Positions 41,426-50,425 of a DNA stretch of 64,000 nt are shown here, piece by piece. The translations under genes were made by a program, and so were the position numbers. The DNA comes from Protula sp. h YS-2021 (taxonomy: Eukaryota > Annelida > Polychaeta > Sabellida > Serpulidae): NCBI GenBank assembly GCA_949752745.1, contig OX457024.1, positions 105,313,190 through 105,377,189 of the forward strand, written 5' to 3'. Every line of letters begins with the position of its first letter. Position 1 is the first letter of the stretch. The notes beneath the pieces were generated by a model. The model was not told where the DNA came from and searched no databases. It saw only the letters and a program-made list of their open reading frames with translations.

Positions 41426-41800
41426 TTATACTCGGATGATGTCGAACAGTGGATGCTGTATAGCTTCTAGGAATCGTAAGATTGCGCGCCAGTTCTTGAT
41501 ATCAAAGAAGATCAACTGTGCATAGGGTGTATCTGGCACAACTCCCTTATAATCCTTTGGATAATCCTGTAAAAGATTTCTACAGAATGTCACACGTATC
41601 TTAGAATCATATTCAGCCACCGTCACTTCCAGTTTATTTTCAAGTCTGCGTTTAAACCCAGCTTCAAGTGGTATGTTTTTAAAGTCTTTCCACACTTCAG
41701 GTTTAAACCGATAAGCAGAACATCTCCGAGAACCCATCATTACTTCATTCCTCTCATTAACTTTAAGGTAAACACCATCGTCCAACATGAGTGCATTCAT
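41426..41800 (-). CDS. PC4-like paralog 2
   Basis: 124 residues from MNALMLDDGVYLKVNE. Module one (about 8-42) has VYLKVNERNEVMMGSRRCSA, then RFKPEVWKDFKNI; module two (about 54-118) has LEVTVAEYDSKIRVTF, then FFDIKNWRAILRFLEAI. Each ends in a Trp-led helix as in PC4. The first module and the GSRRCSAYRFKPEVW stretch align with GERWCAYSPSLW in the protein at 32484 on the other arm. It follows the paralog at 41814 by 13 bases. The DNA-binding role is inferred. Confidence 0.72.
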   Translation of the reverse strand: MNALMLDDGVYLKVNERNEVMMGSRRCSAYRFKPEVWKDFKNIPLEAGFKRRLENKLEVTVAEYDSKIRVTFCRNLLQDYPKDYKGVVPDTPYAQLIFFDIKNWRAILRFLEAIQHPLFDIIRV

Positions 41801-41813
41801 GATTGTTACCTTG

Positions 41814-42170
41814 TTATGACTTGTCGTCTTGTCTGCGAAGCCTTTTATCCACTTCTTTCACCTGCTTCTTCAGCATTTTCCATTCAGGTATTGTCAGCAA
41901 AATTCCCTTTTTCGTTGGACGGTTTTTTCCAGTCCCCTCATCTCTCAGGTATTTGCGAATGTTTACCACTCCTTCATTGCTTTGTTTCATAATCTTGATA
42001 TACTTCCCATTGCCTAGAGAAAGCATTCCATCCCACGACTGTGGTGTTGGTGCCGTCGCCGTCGCCGTCTCCACTTTTAATTTCTTGATGGTATTGTCAG
42101 GATGTTTCACAGTCATGTCTTTGACTGTATCAGCAAGAGTATCCATATCCGTTGGTGCAGATCTTTTCAT
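41814..42170 (-). CDS. PC4-like ssDNA-binding protein (paralog 1)
   Basis: 118 residues. After a polar N-terminus (1-45) comes one domain with the PC4/p15 pattern: LGNGKYIKIMKQSNEGVVNI, RKYLRDEGTGKNRPTKKGIL, then TIPEWKMLKKQVKEVD. This matches the cellular cofactor's GKxRYVxV strand, I-R-E/K-Y strand, PxKKGI turn and Trp-led helix. PC4 proteins dimerise, bind single-stranded or melted DNA and assist transcription and replication. In this element it sits directly behind the polymerase gene, so a role in protein-primed replication by strand displacement is likely (inference). It has its own TATA box, whose TAA is the polymerase stop codon. Confidence 0.85.
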   Translation of the reverse strand: MKRSAPTDMDTLADTVKDMTVKHPDNTIKKLKVETATATAPTPQSWDGMLSLGNGKYIKIMKQSNEGVVNIRKYLRDEGTGKNRPTKKGILLTIPEWKMLKKQVKEVDKRLRRQDDKS

Positions 42171-42225
42171 GTTGACGCTTCAGTGTTCACACCTCAACTA
42201 ACTCTAAAGTTGAAGTGTCTCCCCC

Positions 42226-42232
42226 TTATATA
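42226..42232 (-). promoter_or_regulatory. TATA box overlapping the PolB stop codon
   Basis: TATATAA on the minus strand; its TAA (42228-42226) is the polymerase stop. It lies about 56 bp before the ATG at 42170. Confidence 0.65.
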
Positions 42233-45200
42233 CTGTAATGCCCATGCGCCAAAGTGGAATAGCCATCACTCATCACATATCGCTTGTCATCAAAGGGAGA
42301 GAGAGCCACTTTCCTCAACTTCTCCGAGAAAATCTGGTGGTCATGACTTCGAATGATGTGCCCTGTGGTTATCGTTTGCGTTTGGTTGAACAAACTGTCT
42401 TTATACTGCTGATGTTTCATACGTCTTTGACACGCGCGAGTGATGCCTTTGGCCGTACGTTTTTCTTTCCCACCATATATCATACTATACATTTTCGGTC
42501 GAAGTCCAACAAACTCTTCAATGGGAATGCCCGCCGTCTCATCTTTCATTTTCCCAAGCACTTTCTTGTTCACGTTGGAATGTAGGAAATGATCTGGGGG
42601 ATAGTCACTTGTGTCGAACAAGTCGGCATCTTCCTGCATGTCTTTGTAGATATCGTCCGTTTCTATGTCATAACATAGACTGTCGGTGTCGCTGAACAAC
42701 AGCTTGGCGTCGGGATACTTGGTCATGATGTAGTTGTAATGAAAGTGGAACATGAGCACTTTGCTGAGGTCGAGAATGGTGAAACCAACTTGAATGGGTT
42801 TATCCAGAAGCAGATCCACTTTGCGCAAATGTACCGCGGTCAAATCTTCGTTGAAAATTCTAAATTTGTGGAAGGACGGTTTGGCCACAAGTTTCTTGAA
42901 CCGCTTTTCCTGGTGAACAAGTTCCACATTGATGCGCTTTCTTACATTTTCCATGGTTTTGCCAAACACCGAGTTGTTCATCAATTTGAAGAAGTCTTTC
43001 TCAAACGGGTTCTTGGCCAACTTTCTCTTTTCCGTGTTCAAGGAGATGTATTTTGCCAACCATTTGCTCTGTGCAAACATGATGGCACGATGCACCTTCG
43101 TGACTTTCAATCCCAGTGAGACATATTGCTGTAAATTTCTATAATGAAGCACATATTTCTTCTTGTCACACAAGTTGGGAATGAGCTTTTCACTAGGCTT
43201 GCTTTTCATGTTTAGATCTTTCCGTAGCTTCTGACTATGTTTTGACAATTCTCCCACTTTCACACATTTCCGTTCTGGAGCCACTGGATAGTGATTATGA
43301 TGATCATGGATTGAATATGGGTATTCCAAATCCACTTCTAAAATGTAGCCAATCTCGTCATCTTCATCCACATCCATAAAGTCAATGGATTCTGGCTCGC
43401 TCACCCACATAAATCCACTTTCCGGCATGCTTTGCGACATAGCCCAGCCATACAAGTTGTTTGCATCCAGGTAAGTCAAGTAGTTGGTTGGTTTCAAGGG
43501 ATCGTAATCTGGTACGTAGGGGTTATTTGCTTTCGCATACTTGTGTGTGATGACAGATATTCCTCCACGTAAACCTTGTTCAACCATTTGATACATGTCA
43601 ATGTCGTTGATCAATTCCAATTTCACCTTTGTCGCTTTCAACATGGCATCCCACGACAGTCCTGGCGCTGTATAGTAGTGAGCAGGATCCAATTCATACG
43701 TGTTGAGACATACGTGACGAAAGTTTTCAAACACGTCAGCCAGCAGCAACACATCTGATTTCAGGTACAAGTCATGGTATTCGCCAAATGTAGTACAGTG
43801 GAATGTCTCCCACACCTTCTGCGCATGCGCATAATCCTCATCGCTAATGTCTTCTTCACTGAGTAGACTGTAAAACTTGTCCTTGGACGGCAGTTGTGTT
43901 TCAGCAAACTTGGATGGCTCATCCACGTAATCATAAGGGTACACTCCCTTTCTCAACAGTAACTCTTGTTGGTCGCTATCGTGAATGTGTGACGTCATGT
44001 GATAAAAGTTGTCTTTCCCTTCTGCCGCCAGGTTGGATATAAGCTTCTGTAGAGAAGTACTCATGAACTGATAACTGTCTGTAAATTTCAGATTGCTCAT
44101 GGTGAATGCAATATATTTCTCAACGGTGTTGGGAATGACTGTAATCGTCTCATTTTTGAACTTTCCAATTTCTTCCATGATAAGGTGACTGTCATAGCCT
44201 CGTAAATTGTGGAAAAACACAGGAATGATGAAAGAATCTTCAACATCCTGCTGATCCTTTCGAAATCGAAATTGTAAATTGCATTCATTATGTGCAGCTC
44301 CGCGGTATTTGCCATTGATATGGTCATGATCTCTCACACGATCTGCTCCTAGAGGCTCATGACAAATGTAACAATCTGTGGCGTTCTTATAATGCTCTTC
44401 ATCTTCACAAGTCATGACTATTTTCTTTTTCTGTTGTAAACCATGCACAATACGATCACGTTCATATACCATATGGTCTAAAAAGACTTTCACAGCATTA
44501 TCTCCTCGATATACGACTGGAGCACGTGTATCATACTGGCTGACAACCACATAGGCAAAGCTGTTTGGACGATGATGTTGATACTTGTCTCCTTCATGCT
44601 TTTGCGTGAAACATTCAAAGTCTGCATAAATGACAAACGGCGCTCGCTGTTGTTTGGCTACATTCTTGAACTTGATAAAAGGTTCCTTGGGGAATGATAA
44701 ACGTTGTGCTCCATGCTTGCCACACACTTCACGATGCTTGTCTAAAAGATCTTGTCGTATAAACCCATGAAGACAGTTGAAACAATAAAATGCTGCATTC
44801 TTGCACTTTGATCGATAAGCCATCAGTCTGCTGAAATTCTTGATGAGGCAGTAATGTCTTGTCTTGTCATTGCTAATCAAAAGCAAGTTGATTTCTCTCG
44901 CGCTGTTGGCGCTGGTGTTTCGGCTGAGTTGTATGGGAACAACGACATCATGTTCATATCCAAACACGTTAATGGACACATCATTCTCCTTTTCAAACTT
45001 TGGAATGTCTGTAATCGGTGTGGGAAATGTCATGCCTTCCACCTTCAATTCGTTCTCAAATGCTTTGTATTGATGTACACGCTGTGGGTTTACATTTGTT
45101 GAAGGGTGAAGGTGAGCCAGTACAGACCATAAGAAGCACTTGTTGTCTTTATTCTGAATGTTTAACACAGCCTTTGTACTCTTTACTTTCTTCGGTAGTG

Positions 45201-45912
45201 GGATAAAACTGCTTGCTTCCAGTGGCGCTGACGTAGCTGTATGCACTTCAATGAATAATATGTTATCCAACACCCAGCCAGAGCCTTGTCGCTCATGTTC
45301 ATCAAACCTGGTAAACAATTCTTTATAGGCTTCTGGCAAGTCCTTCTCAATATCTGTTGGATTGTATGCTGCATACGTTGGACTACTGATGAAGGCATTA
45401 TCCACCTGTTCTACCATCACGCCTTCAACATTTGGTGTCATTTTCTTGAAGCGTGCATGTACCACAATGTACCATTTCATGCCACGGTTTAACGTTTCGA
45501 ACAAATGTCTCTTGATTCTATTCTCTTGTTGTCGCATTTCGAGTAGCAAATCCGATCCATCTTCAGGCTCAAACCGTCTTTCCTGCGCGTTTTCACCAAG
45601 ACTCACTCTTCTGCCTCTGCCTACTTGTCCTGTCTCTTTCTTTCTTTGTTCTTCATGAGACACATTTTCCATCTCAGCACATGCATGTGTCTCAAATGCA
45701 TCCAAAGAGGAAAATATCTTGGCGCATTTACAGCAGAGGACTGGATCAGGTCTTTCAACACCATCTTGTACGGTTTTTCGTCTCTTGGCTTCAATCTGCT
45801 CAACAAGCTCTTCATGAGCACGTTTCATCCTAGCCGGTTTGCATGTATGTGTCACGAACAATTCCAGAGATGGAAATGTCACATCACAATCATGACAGTA
45901 GACTGTTGCCAT
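42226..45912 (-). CDS. POLB: Protein-primed DNA polymerase B
   Basis: 1228 residues from the first ATG (45912). The open frame extends 18 codons further back to a GTG, but that part lies next to the TATA box. Three C2HC fingers occur (about 6-24, 60-78, 377-397). Around 259 (DNKCFLWSV) and 353 (HYCLIK) Cys and His are arranged as in OTU-like peptidases (speculative). The exonuclease motifs are YADFE (429-433), FHNLRGYDS (567-575) and YLKSDVLLLADVF (716-728). Between ExoI and ExoII lies a zinc and RDHDH cluster like endonuclease VII (514-544). The polymerase motifs are YLDANNLYG (Asp816), KLMNNSVFG (976-984) and FSDTDS (Asp1075, Asp1077). It replicates the element from its ends with a protein primer, as in adenovirus and phi29-type systems. 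First gene of the leftward unit. Confidence 0.96.
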   Translation of the reverse strand: MATVYCHDCDVTFPSLELFVTHTCKPARMKRAHEELVEQIEAKRRKTVQDGVERPDPVLCCKCAKIFSSLDAFETHACAEMENVSHEEQRKKETGQVGRGRRVSLGENAQERRFEPEDGSDLLLEMRQQENRIKRHLFETLNRGMKWYIVVHARFKKMTPNVEGVMVEQVDNAFISSPTYAAYNPTDIEKDLPEAYKELFTRFDEHERQGSGWVLDNILFIEVHTATSAPLEASSFIPLPKKVKSTKAVLNIQNKDNKCFLWSVLAHLHPSTNVNPQRVHQYKAFENELKVEGMTFPTPITDIPKFEKENDVSINVFGYEHDVVVPIQLSRNTSANSAREINLLLISNDKTRHYCLIKNFSRLMAYRSKCKNAAFYCFNCLHGFIRQDLLDKHREVCGKHGAQRLSFPKEPFIKFKNVAKQQRAPFVIYADFECFTQKHEGDKYQHHRPNSFAYVVVSQYDTRAPVVYRGDNAVKVFLDHMVYERDRIVHGLQQKKKIVMTCEDEEHYKNATDCYICHEPLGADRVRDHDHINGKYRGAAHNECNLQFRFRKDQQDVEDSFIIPVFFHNLRGYDSHLIMEEIGKFKNETITVIPNTVEKYIAFTMSNLKFTDSYQFMSTSLQKLISNLAAEGKDNFYHMTSHIHDSDQQELLLRKGVYPYDYVDEPSKFAETQLPSKDKFYSLLSEEDISDEDYAHAQKVWETFHCTTFGEYHDLYLKSDVLLLADVFENFRHVCLNTYELDPAHYYTAPGLSWDAMLKATKVKLELINDIDMYQMVEQGLRGGISVITHKYAKANNPYVPDYDPLKPTNYLTYLDANNLYGWAMSQSMPESGFMWVSEPESIDFMDVDEDDEIGYILEVDLEYPYSIHDHHNHYPVAPERKCVKVGELSKHSQKLRKDLNMKSKPSEKLIPNLCDKKKYVLHYRNLQQYVSLGLKVTKVHRAIMFAQSKWLAKYISLNTEKRKLAKNPFEKDFFKLMNNSVFGKTMENVRKRINVELVHQEKRFKKLVAKPSFHKFRIFNEDLTAVHLRKVDLLLDKPIQVGFTILDLSKVLMFHFHYNYIMTKYPDAKLLFSDTDSLCYDIETDDIYKDMQEDADLFDTSDYPPDHFLHSNVNKKVLGKMKDETAGIPIEEFVGLRPKMYSMIYGGKEKRTAKGITRACQRRMKHQQYKDSLFNQTQTITTGHIIRSHDHQIFSEKLRKVALSPFDDKRYVMSDGYSTLAHGHYSI

Positions 45913-45972
45913 CGTTGTTGCTTCTTCAACTGCTAGAACTGAAATGAAGTAAAATACACGTTTCACTCTTCC

Positions 45973-45979
45973 TTTTATA
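45973..45979 (-). promoter_or_regulatory. Proximal TATA box of PolB
   Basis: TATAAAA on the minus strand in GGTATAAAAGGAAGAGTGAA, the same form as the box at 32399 (GGTATAAAAGGGAGTGAA). A GTTGACTCAGCAG site is just upstream (45990-46003). RNA would start near 45945, so the ATG at 45912 is the first available. Confidence 0.6.
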
Positions 45980-46003
45980 CCACTTCAATGGTGTGTTGAC
46001 TCA

Positions 46004-46274
46004 GCAGAATGTATCACTAGTTGACTAGTTGACATGTTTCACTCATACTTTTATGCTACTTCCATGTAATCAAAATATGGTGTGTAACTTGTTTCAAAAA
46101 TTGTTCAAAATTGCTGACTCAGCAGATTTTTACTTGTGTATATGAATATCTCACTTACAGTTGTCGAGTTGTACTGCTGCACTGCTACACAGCAGAGACA
46201 TCTAGCGGTGAAGTTAACTGACGGTGAAGTTAAATGGTCTGCCAAATGGTATTCATCCGCGAAGAAGCACTGTA
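46004..46274 (-). repeat. Inner inverted repeat of the Polinton, right copy (promoter region)
   Basis: The inverse of 31666-31920 with small indels. It contains a perfect Maf-type palindrome TGCTGACTCAGCA at 46112-46124, where the left copy has one mismatch. Confidence 0.85.
46049..46055 (-). promoter_or_regulatory. Inner-repeat TATA-like box, right copy
   Basis: CATAAAA in AGTAGCATAAAAGTATGAG, the counterpart of the TATA box at 31871 (AGTAGTATAAAAGCATGAG). The first T is C, which may weaken it. Confidence 0.4.
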
Positions 46275-46282
46275 ATGGCGGT

Positions 46283-46402
46283 AAAAATGCATACAGCCAG
46301 CTGCGCAAATAGCCTATGACTACTTTATAACAAAACTTTACATAAAACTGAATCAAATGGTGAAATTTTCATATAAATCGACCAAGTATAACGAAAGGTA
46401 TT
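46283..46402. repeat. Host-type repeat inside the Polinton
   Basis: CATACAGCCAGCTGCGCAAA, TAGCCTATGACTACTTTAT and ACATAAAACTGAATCAAATG match, at about 70% by eye, the unit repeated three times at 51615-52035 in the flank. It begins directly where the inner inverted repeat ends. Confidence 0.6.
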
Positions 46403-46431
46403 GTTTTACAAAGTTTCAATTAAGCAAATAA

Positions 46432-46700
46432 CCAAAGTTTGTTTACAAAGTTTGTTTACAAAGTTTGTTTACAAAGTTTGTTTACAAATTTTATTTATAA
46501 AGTTTGTTTACAAAGTTTGTTTACAAAGTTTGTTTACAAAGTTTGTTTACAAATTTTTGTTTATAAAGTTTATTTACAAAGTTTGTTTACAAAGTTTGTT
46601 TACAAAGTTTGTTTACAAAGTTTGTTTACAAAGTTTATTTATAAAGTTTGTTTATAAAGTTTGTTTACACAGTTTGTTTACAAAGTTTCAATTATGCAAA
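46432..46700. repeat. 13-bp minisatellite TTTGTTTACAAAG, about 20 copies
   Basis: Nearly perfect TTTGTTTACAAAG units with a few TTTATTTATAAAG variants. Most units contain TTGTTTAC, the reverse of the forkhead consensus GTAAACAA. Open frames here are artefacts. Confidence 0.95.
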
Positions 46701-46739
46701 TAACTAAAGTTTGTTTACAAAGTTCACTTTTTATTTATA

Positions 46740-46883
46740 AAGTTTCAATAAACACTTACCGAAATAGTTGTCACTGGATGCCATCCCTTGATCTGATGTG
46801 ATCCAATTGTAGTGCTACAACTTGTACTTCCTTGCTCCACTCACCGAAATGACTGTCACTGCTGTATGCTCATCCCTTATATA
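46740..46883 (-). promoter_or_regulatory. Distal promoter and possible 5' exon for PolB
   Basis: On the minus strand a TATATAA box (46883-46877) is followed by two similar segments, each ending in a splice-donor word: TTTCGGTGAG near 46837 and TTTCGGTAAG at 46759. The second segment opens with an ATG at 46784 and reaches the donor after 25 coding bases. The acceptor TTCATTTCAG at 45948-45939 lies in the correct phase to join this ATG to the polymerase frame with an 821-bp intron. The model is from sequence only. Confidence 0.4.
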
Positions 46884-47046
46884 CCCCTCATGCAAACAGA
46901 TTCATTCGCTTGAAACGCTGTTAAGTCATCAATGATGATAGCTGGTGTGTTATCCATGATGTGTCTGACAATGTCTCTAAGCCTTGAGACACCACACTTA
47001 TATAGGATTTTATCATGCTGATTCGGCAAAAGTTTTTGTTGCTCTC

Positions 47047-47170
47047 CTGGGGGGGGGGGGGGGGGGGGTCGGTACATAGTCTGTCCTGGGGGGGGGGGTC
47101 GGTACATAGTCTGTCCTGGGGGGGGGGGGGTCGGTACATAGTATGTCCCTGGGGGGGGGGGGTCGTGGCT
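47047..47170. repeat. Subterminal minisatellite with G-runs, 4 units
   Basis: Runs of 10-20 G separated by TCGGTACATAGTCTGTCCT. It adjoins the right terminal repeat as the C-run array adjoins the left one, with an unrelated spacer. The G-runs could form quadruplexes. Confidence 0.9.
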
Positions 47171-47175
47171 TTTTA

Positions 47176-47521
47176 GGGTCTGTTGCCATGGTTACACTGA
47201 TTGACAGGTCGGGTTCATTGGCTTCATGTTGATTGACTCGGCCAAACCACTTTCGCTCCAGACAGCATCATCTCAGTATGACGTCATGATGACGTCACAG
47301 AGGGTCGCGCCTATCCTAACGCTTATCATGACTTCCGGTCCAGACATGATGACGTCACTTCCGGTCCAGACATGATGACGTCACTTCCACTCCAGACAGC
47401 ACTTCCGGTCTAGACAGCACTTCCGGTCCAGACGCTATGACGTCACTTCCAGACAGTATGACGTCACTTCCAGACAGTATGACGTCACAAAGTGTGGTAG
47501 AACCCTTATTATCATACTACT
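47176..47521 (-). repeat. Polinton terminal inverted repeat, right
   Basis: 346 bp, the inverse of 30793-31138, with the same seven TGACGTCA sites. It ends ATCATACTACT at the target duplication. Confidence 0.96.
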
Positions 47522-47527
47522 GATGTG
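47522..47527. other. Target-site duplication, right (GATGTG)
   Basis: A direct copy of 30787-30792, immediately outside the right terminus. Confidence 0.95.
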
Positions 47528-48590
47528 GATTGTGGGGCGGGGATGAGGGATATAGGGTGTTGGATGTAGGTTGTGTGGTGGGCTGTGGGTAGGGGGTGTG
47601 GAGTGTGAGGTATGGGTATGGGATGAGGGTTGTGGGGTGGGGATGCGGGGTGTAGGGTGTTGGATGTAGGTTGTGGGGTGGGACTGTATGTAGGGGGTGT
47701 GGAGTGTGAGGTATGGGTATGGGATGAGGATTGTTGGGTGGGGATGCGGGGTATAGGGTGTTGGATGTAGGTTGTGGGGTGGGACTGTGAGTAGGGGGTG
47801 TGAGGTGTGGTGTACGGGATGTGGCTTGTAGGATGAGGTGTGAAGTGTGGGGTATGAAATGTTGGGTGGAGTGTGAGGTATGGGGTGATGGGTGGGGTGT
47901 GGTTATGGGTGTGGGATGCGGGGCGGAAGGTGTGGGGTATGGGATGTTGGTTGTGGGGGTGTGAGGTATGGGGTGTGGTTTGGTGTTGGATGTGGATTGT
48001 TGGGTGGGTGTGGGAGTATTGGTATGGGTATGGGATGAGGGTTGTGGGTGGGGATGCGGGTGTAGGGTGTGGGATGTAGGTTGTGGGATGGGGCTGTGGG
48101 TAGGGGTGTGGGGTATGGCTTGTGGCTTGTGGGGTGGGGTGTTGAGTGTGGGGTATGGGGTGTCGGGTGGGGTGTGGTCTGTGGGCTGTCGGGTGGGGGT
48201 GTGGTTATGGGTGTGGGATGAGGGTCGGAAGGTGCGGGGTATGGGATGTTGGATGTGGGGTAGTAAGGTATGGGGCATGGGATGCGGATCGGAGGGTGCG
48301 GGGTATTGGATGTTGGTTGTGGGGGTGTGAGGTGTGGGGTGTGGATGCGGGATGGAGGGTGCGGGGTATGGGATGTTGGTTGTGGGGTGTGGATATGGGG
48401 TGTGGGATGCGGGTCGGAGGGTGCGGGGTATGGGATGTTGGTTGTGGGAGTGTGAGGTGTGGGCATGGGATGCGGATCGGAGGGTGCGGGGTATGGGATG
48501 TTGGTTGTGGGGTGTGAGGTATGGGGTGTGGGATGCGGGTCGGAGGGTCGGGGTATGGGATGTTGGTTGTGGGGTGTGCGGTATAAGGAT
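47522..48590. repeat. GT-rich minisatellite, right part (split by the Polinton)
   Basis: It continues the array of 29340-30792: GATGTGGATTGTGGGGCGGG here also occurs intact at about 30186 and 30585 in the left part. The right half uses a newer unit with GGTCGGAGGGTGCGGGGTAT. Long open frames on both strands are artefacts. Confidence 0.93.
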
Positions 48591-50099
48591 AAAACGACAC
48601 GAGCGGCTGGACTGATCAGTGTAAAACCCTCTTACGGCACTGATAGCACGAGAAAGGCGAGGGCGAACAGTGCGTGAGGCTGAGGGAGGGAGGGGGGATC
48701 CGGATCAGTCAAACGTGAGGTTGGTTTTATTTTTATTCCATGATTTTTTAAACTTTATTCTCTTATACTTTACACATGTTTGCACTCCCCTGCGTTGCTT
48801 TGTATCGCGTAATTGCGTTGCTATGGCGATGTTAAGTACACACTTTCAGTACTGCGTTGCGTGACGATGTCTGTAGGAGCTGTGAGTACGGCTGTGCCTA
48901 CCAGTTCAAATACTGCTGTTACCTTTGTGCTCGCTGCGGGTAGCTATCAAAAATTAACCGTAAACTTTTATTTCCATGTTTTCTTACAATCGAACATCTT
49001 GAAATTATCCTGAGGTGCCGTAAAAATCTTTTACATACACGGCTTAGACATCACTTGGGTTAATTGCAATTTATACAGCAATATACACGTGTACAATATT
49101 TCGGGAATTTGAATAGATGACGCAATGCAATATGTTCAGTAAATTTATTTTTAACAAATTATTAGAACTCTTTTTTCTTTGCTAATAAAACCTACACGGT
49201 CACCTGCAGATAAAACTATTATCTTCAGTGCCTTCCCAATTTGTACAATTGCATTTACTTCATGGGCATACAAAGATTGCCCAGCTCTCTTGAAAAACAA
49301 GCCAATTTGCAGCAGTTTTCAGTCAGGAAACGGTGTCACTCGCCGACTAAGCGAACATTTATTGCATGACAATGGAATGGAGAGCTAACAATTATGCTTC
49401 TCATTTCATAAGCACATAATAAGGGTTTGGGTGATGATGAGGGCAACACAAAGAGCACATTGTAGAGCGAGAACAGCCTTTCGCACTCAACGATCAAGTG
49501 TATAATGGTGGAGCATCTCAACAACAGGAAATCAGCACCGCTACTCAGGCTTGATTGCCAAGAACAGGAGCGCTTGCGTAAATGGTAGAAAATGCTGATC
49601 GCCAATTCTGAAAATGACAACTTAATGAAAATAATTAACATCATGACATTGTTGACTAAAAAGAAGAAACAAACTCAATTCCTTGCAATTAGCAGTCGTT
49701 AGTGGGTTCTCTCGTTGGCGTTTGTTAATTCACAGCGCTAATGAGTTGTTGGACCGTTTGGAAAAGCAATGGAATGAATAGCAAGCCGTGGAGGAGAGAC
49801 ACCGCTACCCATCAAGTCGCTGCCTGTCGCATAGTGTATGTGCAGATAAAACTGTTATGTTAGGGTGCCATCCGTTTTTTTAAGGAAAGAACATAATGTT
49901 TATTGCTTCGGAGAAGCTCGTTGTTGTCTGACGGGAAACCTCTATGGCGTTGTTGTGTAATAGCCAACCTCTGTGGCAGTCATGTTTGTTGTGTACTAGA
50001 TCTGTTTGCTCCGCTGAAAATAATACTTATGAAAAGGTTGGAATTATTTTTTATAAATTGTTTTGTTTTTAATCATAACAGATTGATGTCTAATCATAG
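48591..50099. other. Intergenic DNA, nothing recognised
   Basis: About 1.5 kb with no supported gene or repeat; the minus-strand 102-aa frame at 49336-49644 has no family motif. Confidence 0.5.
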
Positions 50100-50425
50100 T
50101 TAAGAATAGGGTGAAAATGGAAATCGAAACAACGTCTATGTTTTAACGTTGATAGACGTCGTAAAAATATTAATCTGGAATCGACATCTGGGCAGCGATA
50201 ATCATAAGGTGTTGTTGTAATCCTTCCATCAAATACGACCATAAACAACGTCTAAACAACGTTGCTTATCCAACGTCTCTTCAGCCTTGTGTCAAAGATG
50301 TTAATTATACATTAAACTACGGTCTCGATCAATCACAAACAAATTACAACATAATTCAATGTAGCGATTTGATCGGGTCGAGGTCGCATCCTCCAATCGA
50401 CGCTAGATCGATGTCAAAATGTTTA
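50100..50425. repeat. AACGTC-rich dispersed repeat (copy)
   Basis: AACAACGTCTATGTTTTAAC, TTAATCTGGAATCGACATC and AACGTCTAAACAACGTTGC words, then GATCGGGTCGAGGTCGC and CGACGCTAGATCGATGTC, the same words that form the 28-bp array at 21295-22605. Confidence 0.55.

Larger units (their letters stand above)
30793..47521. mobile_element. Complete Polinton/Maverick (adintovirus-like) element, 16.7 kb
   Basis: The element starts AGTAGTATGATAATAAGGG and ends with the exact inverse; 346-bp terminal inverted repeats flank it. The six bases GATGTG stand directly outside both ends, the 6-bp target duplication typical of Polintons. It encodes the whole Polinton core: protein-primed DNA polymerase B, retrovirus-like integrase, FtsK/HerA-type packaging ATPase, adenain-type protease, double-jelly-roll major capsid and single-jelly-roll minor capsid. 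Integration and virion genes run rightward; polymerase and PC4-like genes run leftward; the units converge at about 40.5 kb. No core gene is interrupted, so the copy looks recent and possibly capable of movement or virion formation (inference). Confidence 0.97.

Noticed and set aside
42238..45936. Plus-strand open frames of 60-126 residues across the polymerase gene
   Set aside because: Antisense shadows of PolB with no motif.
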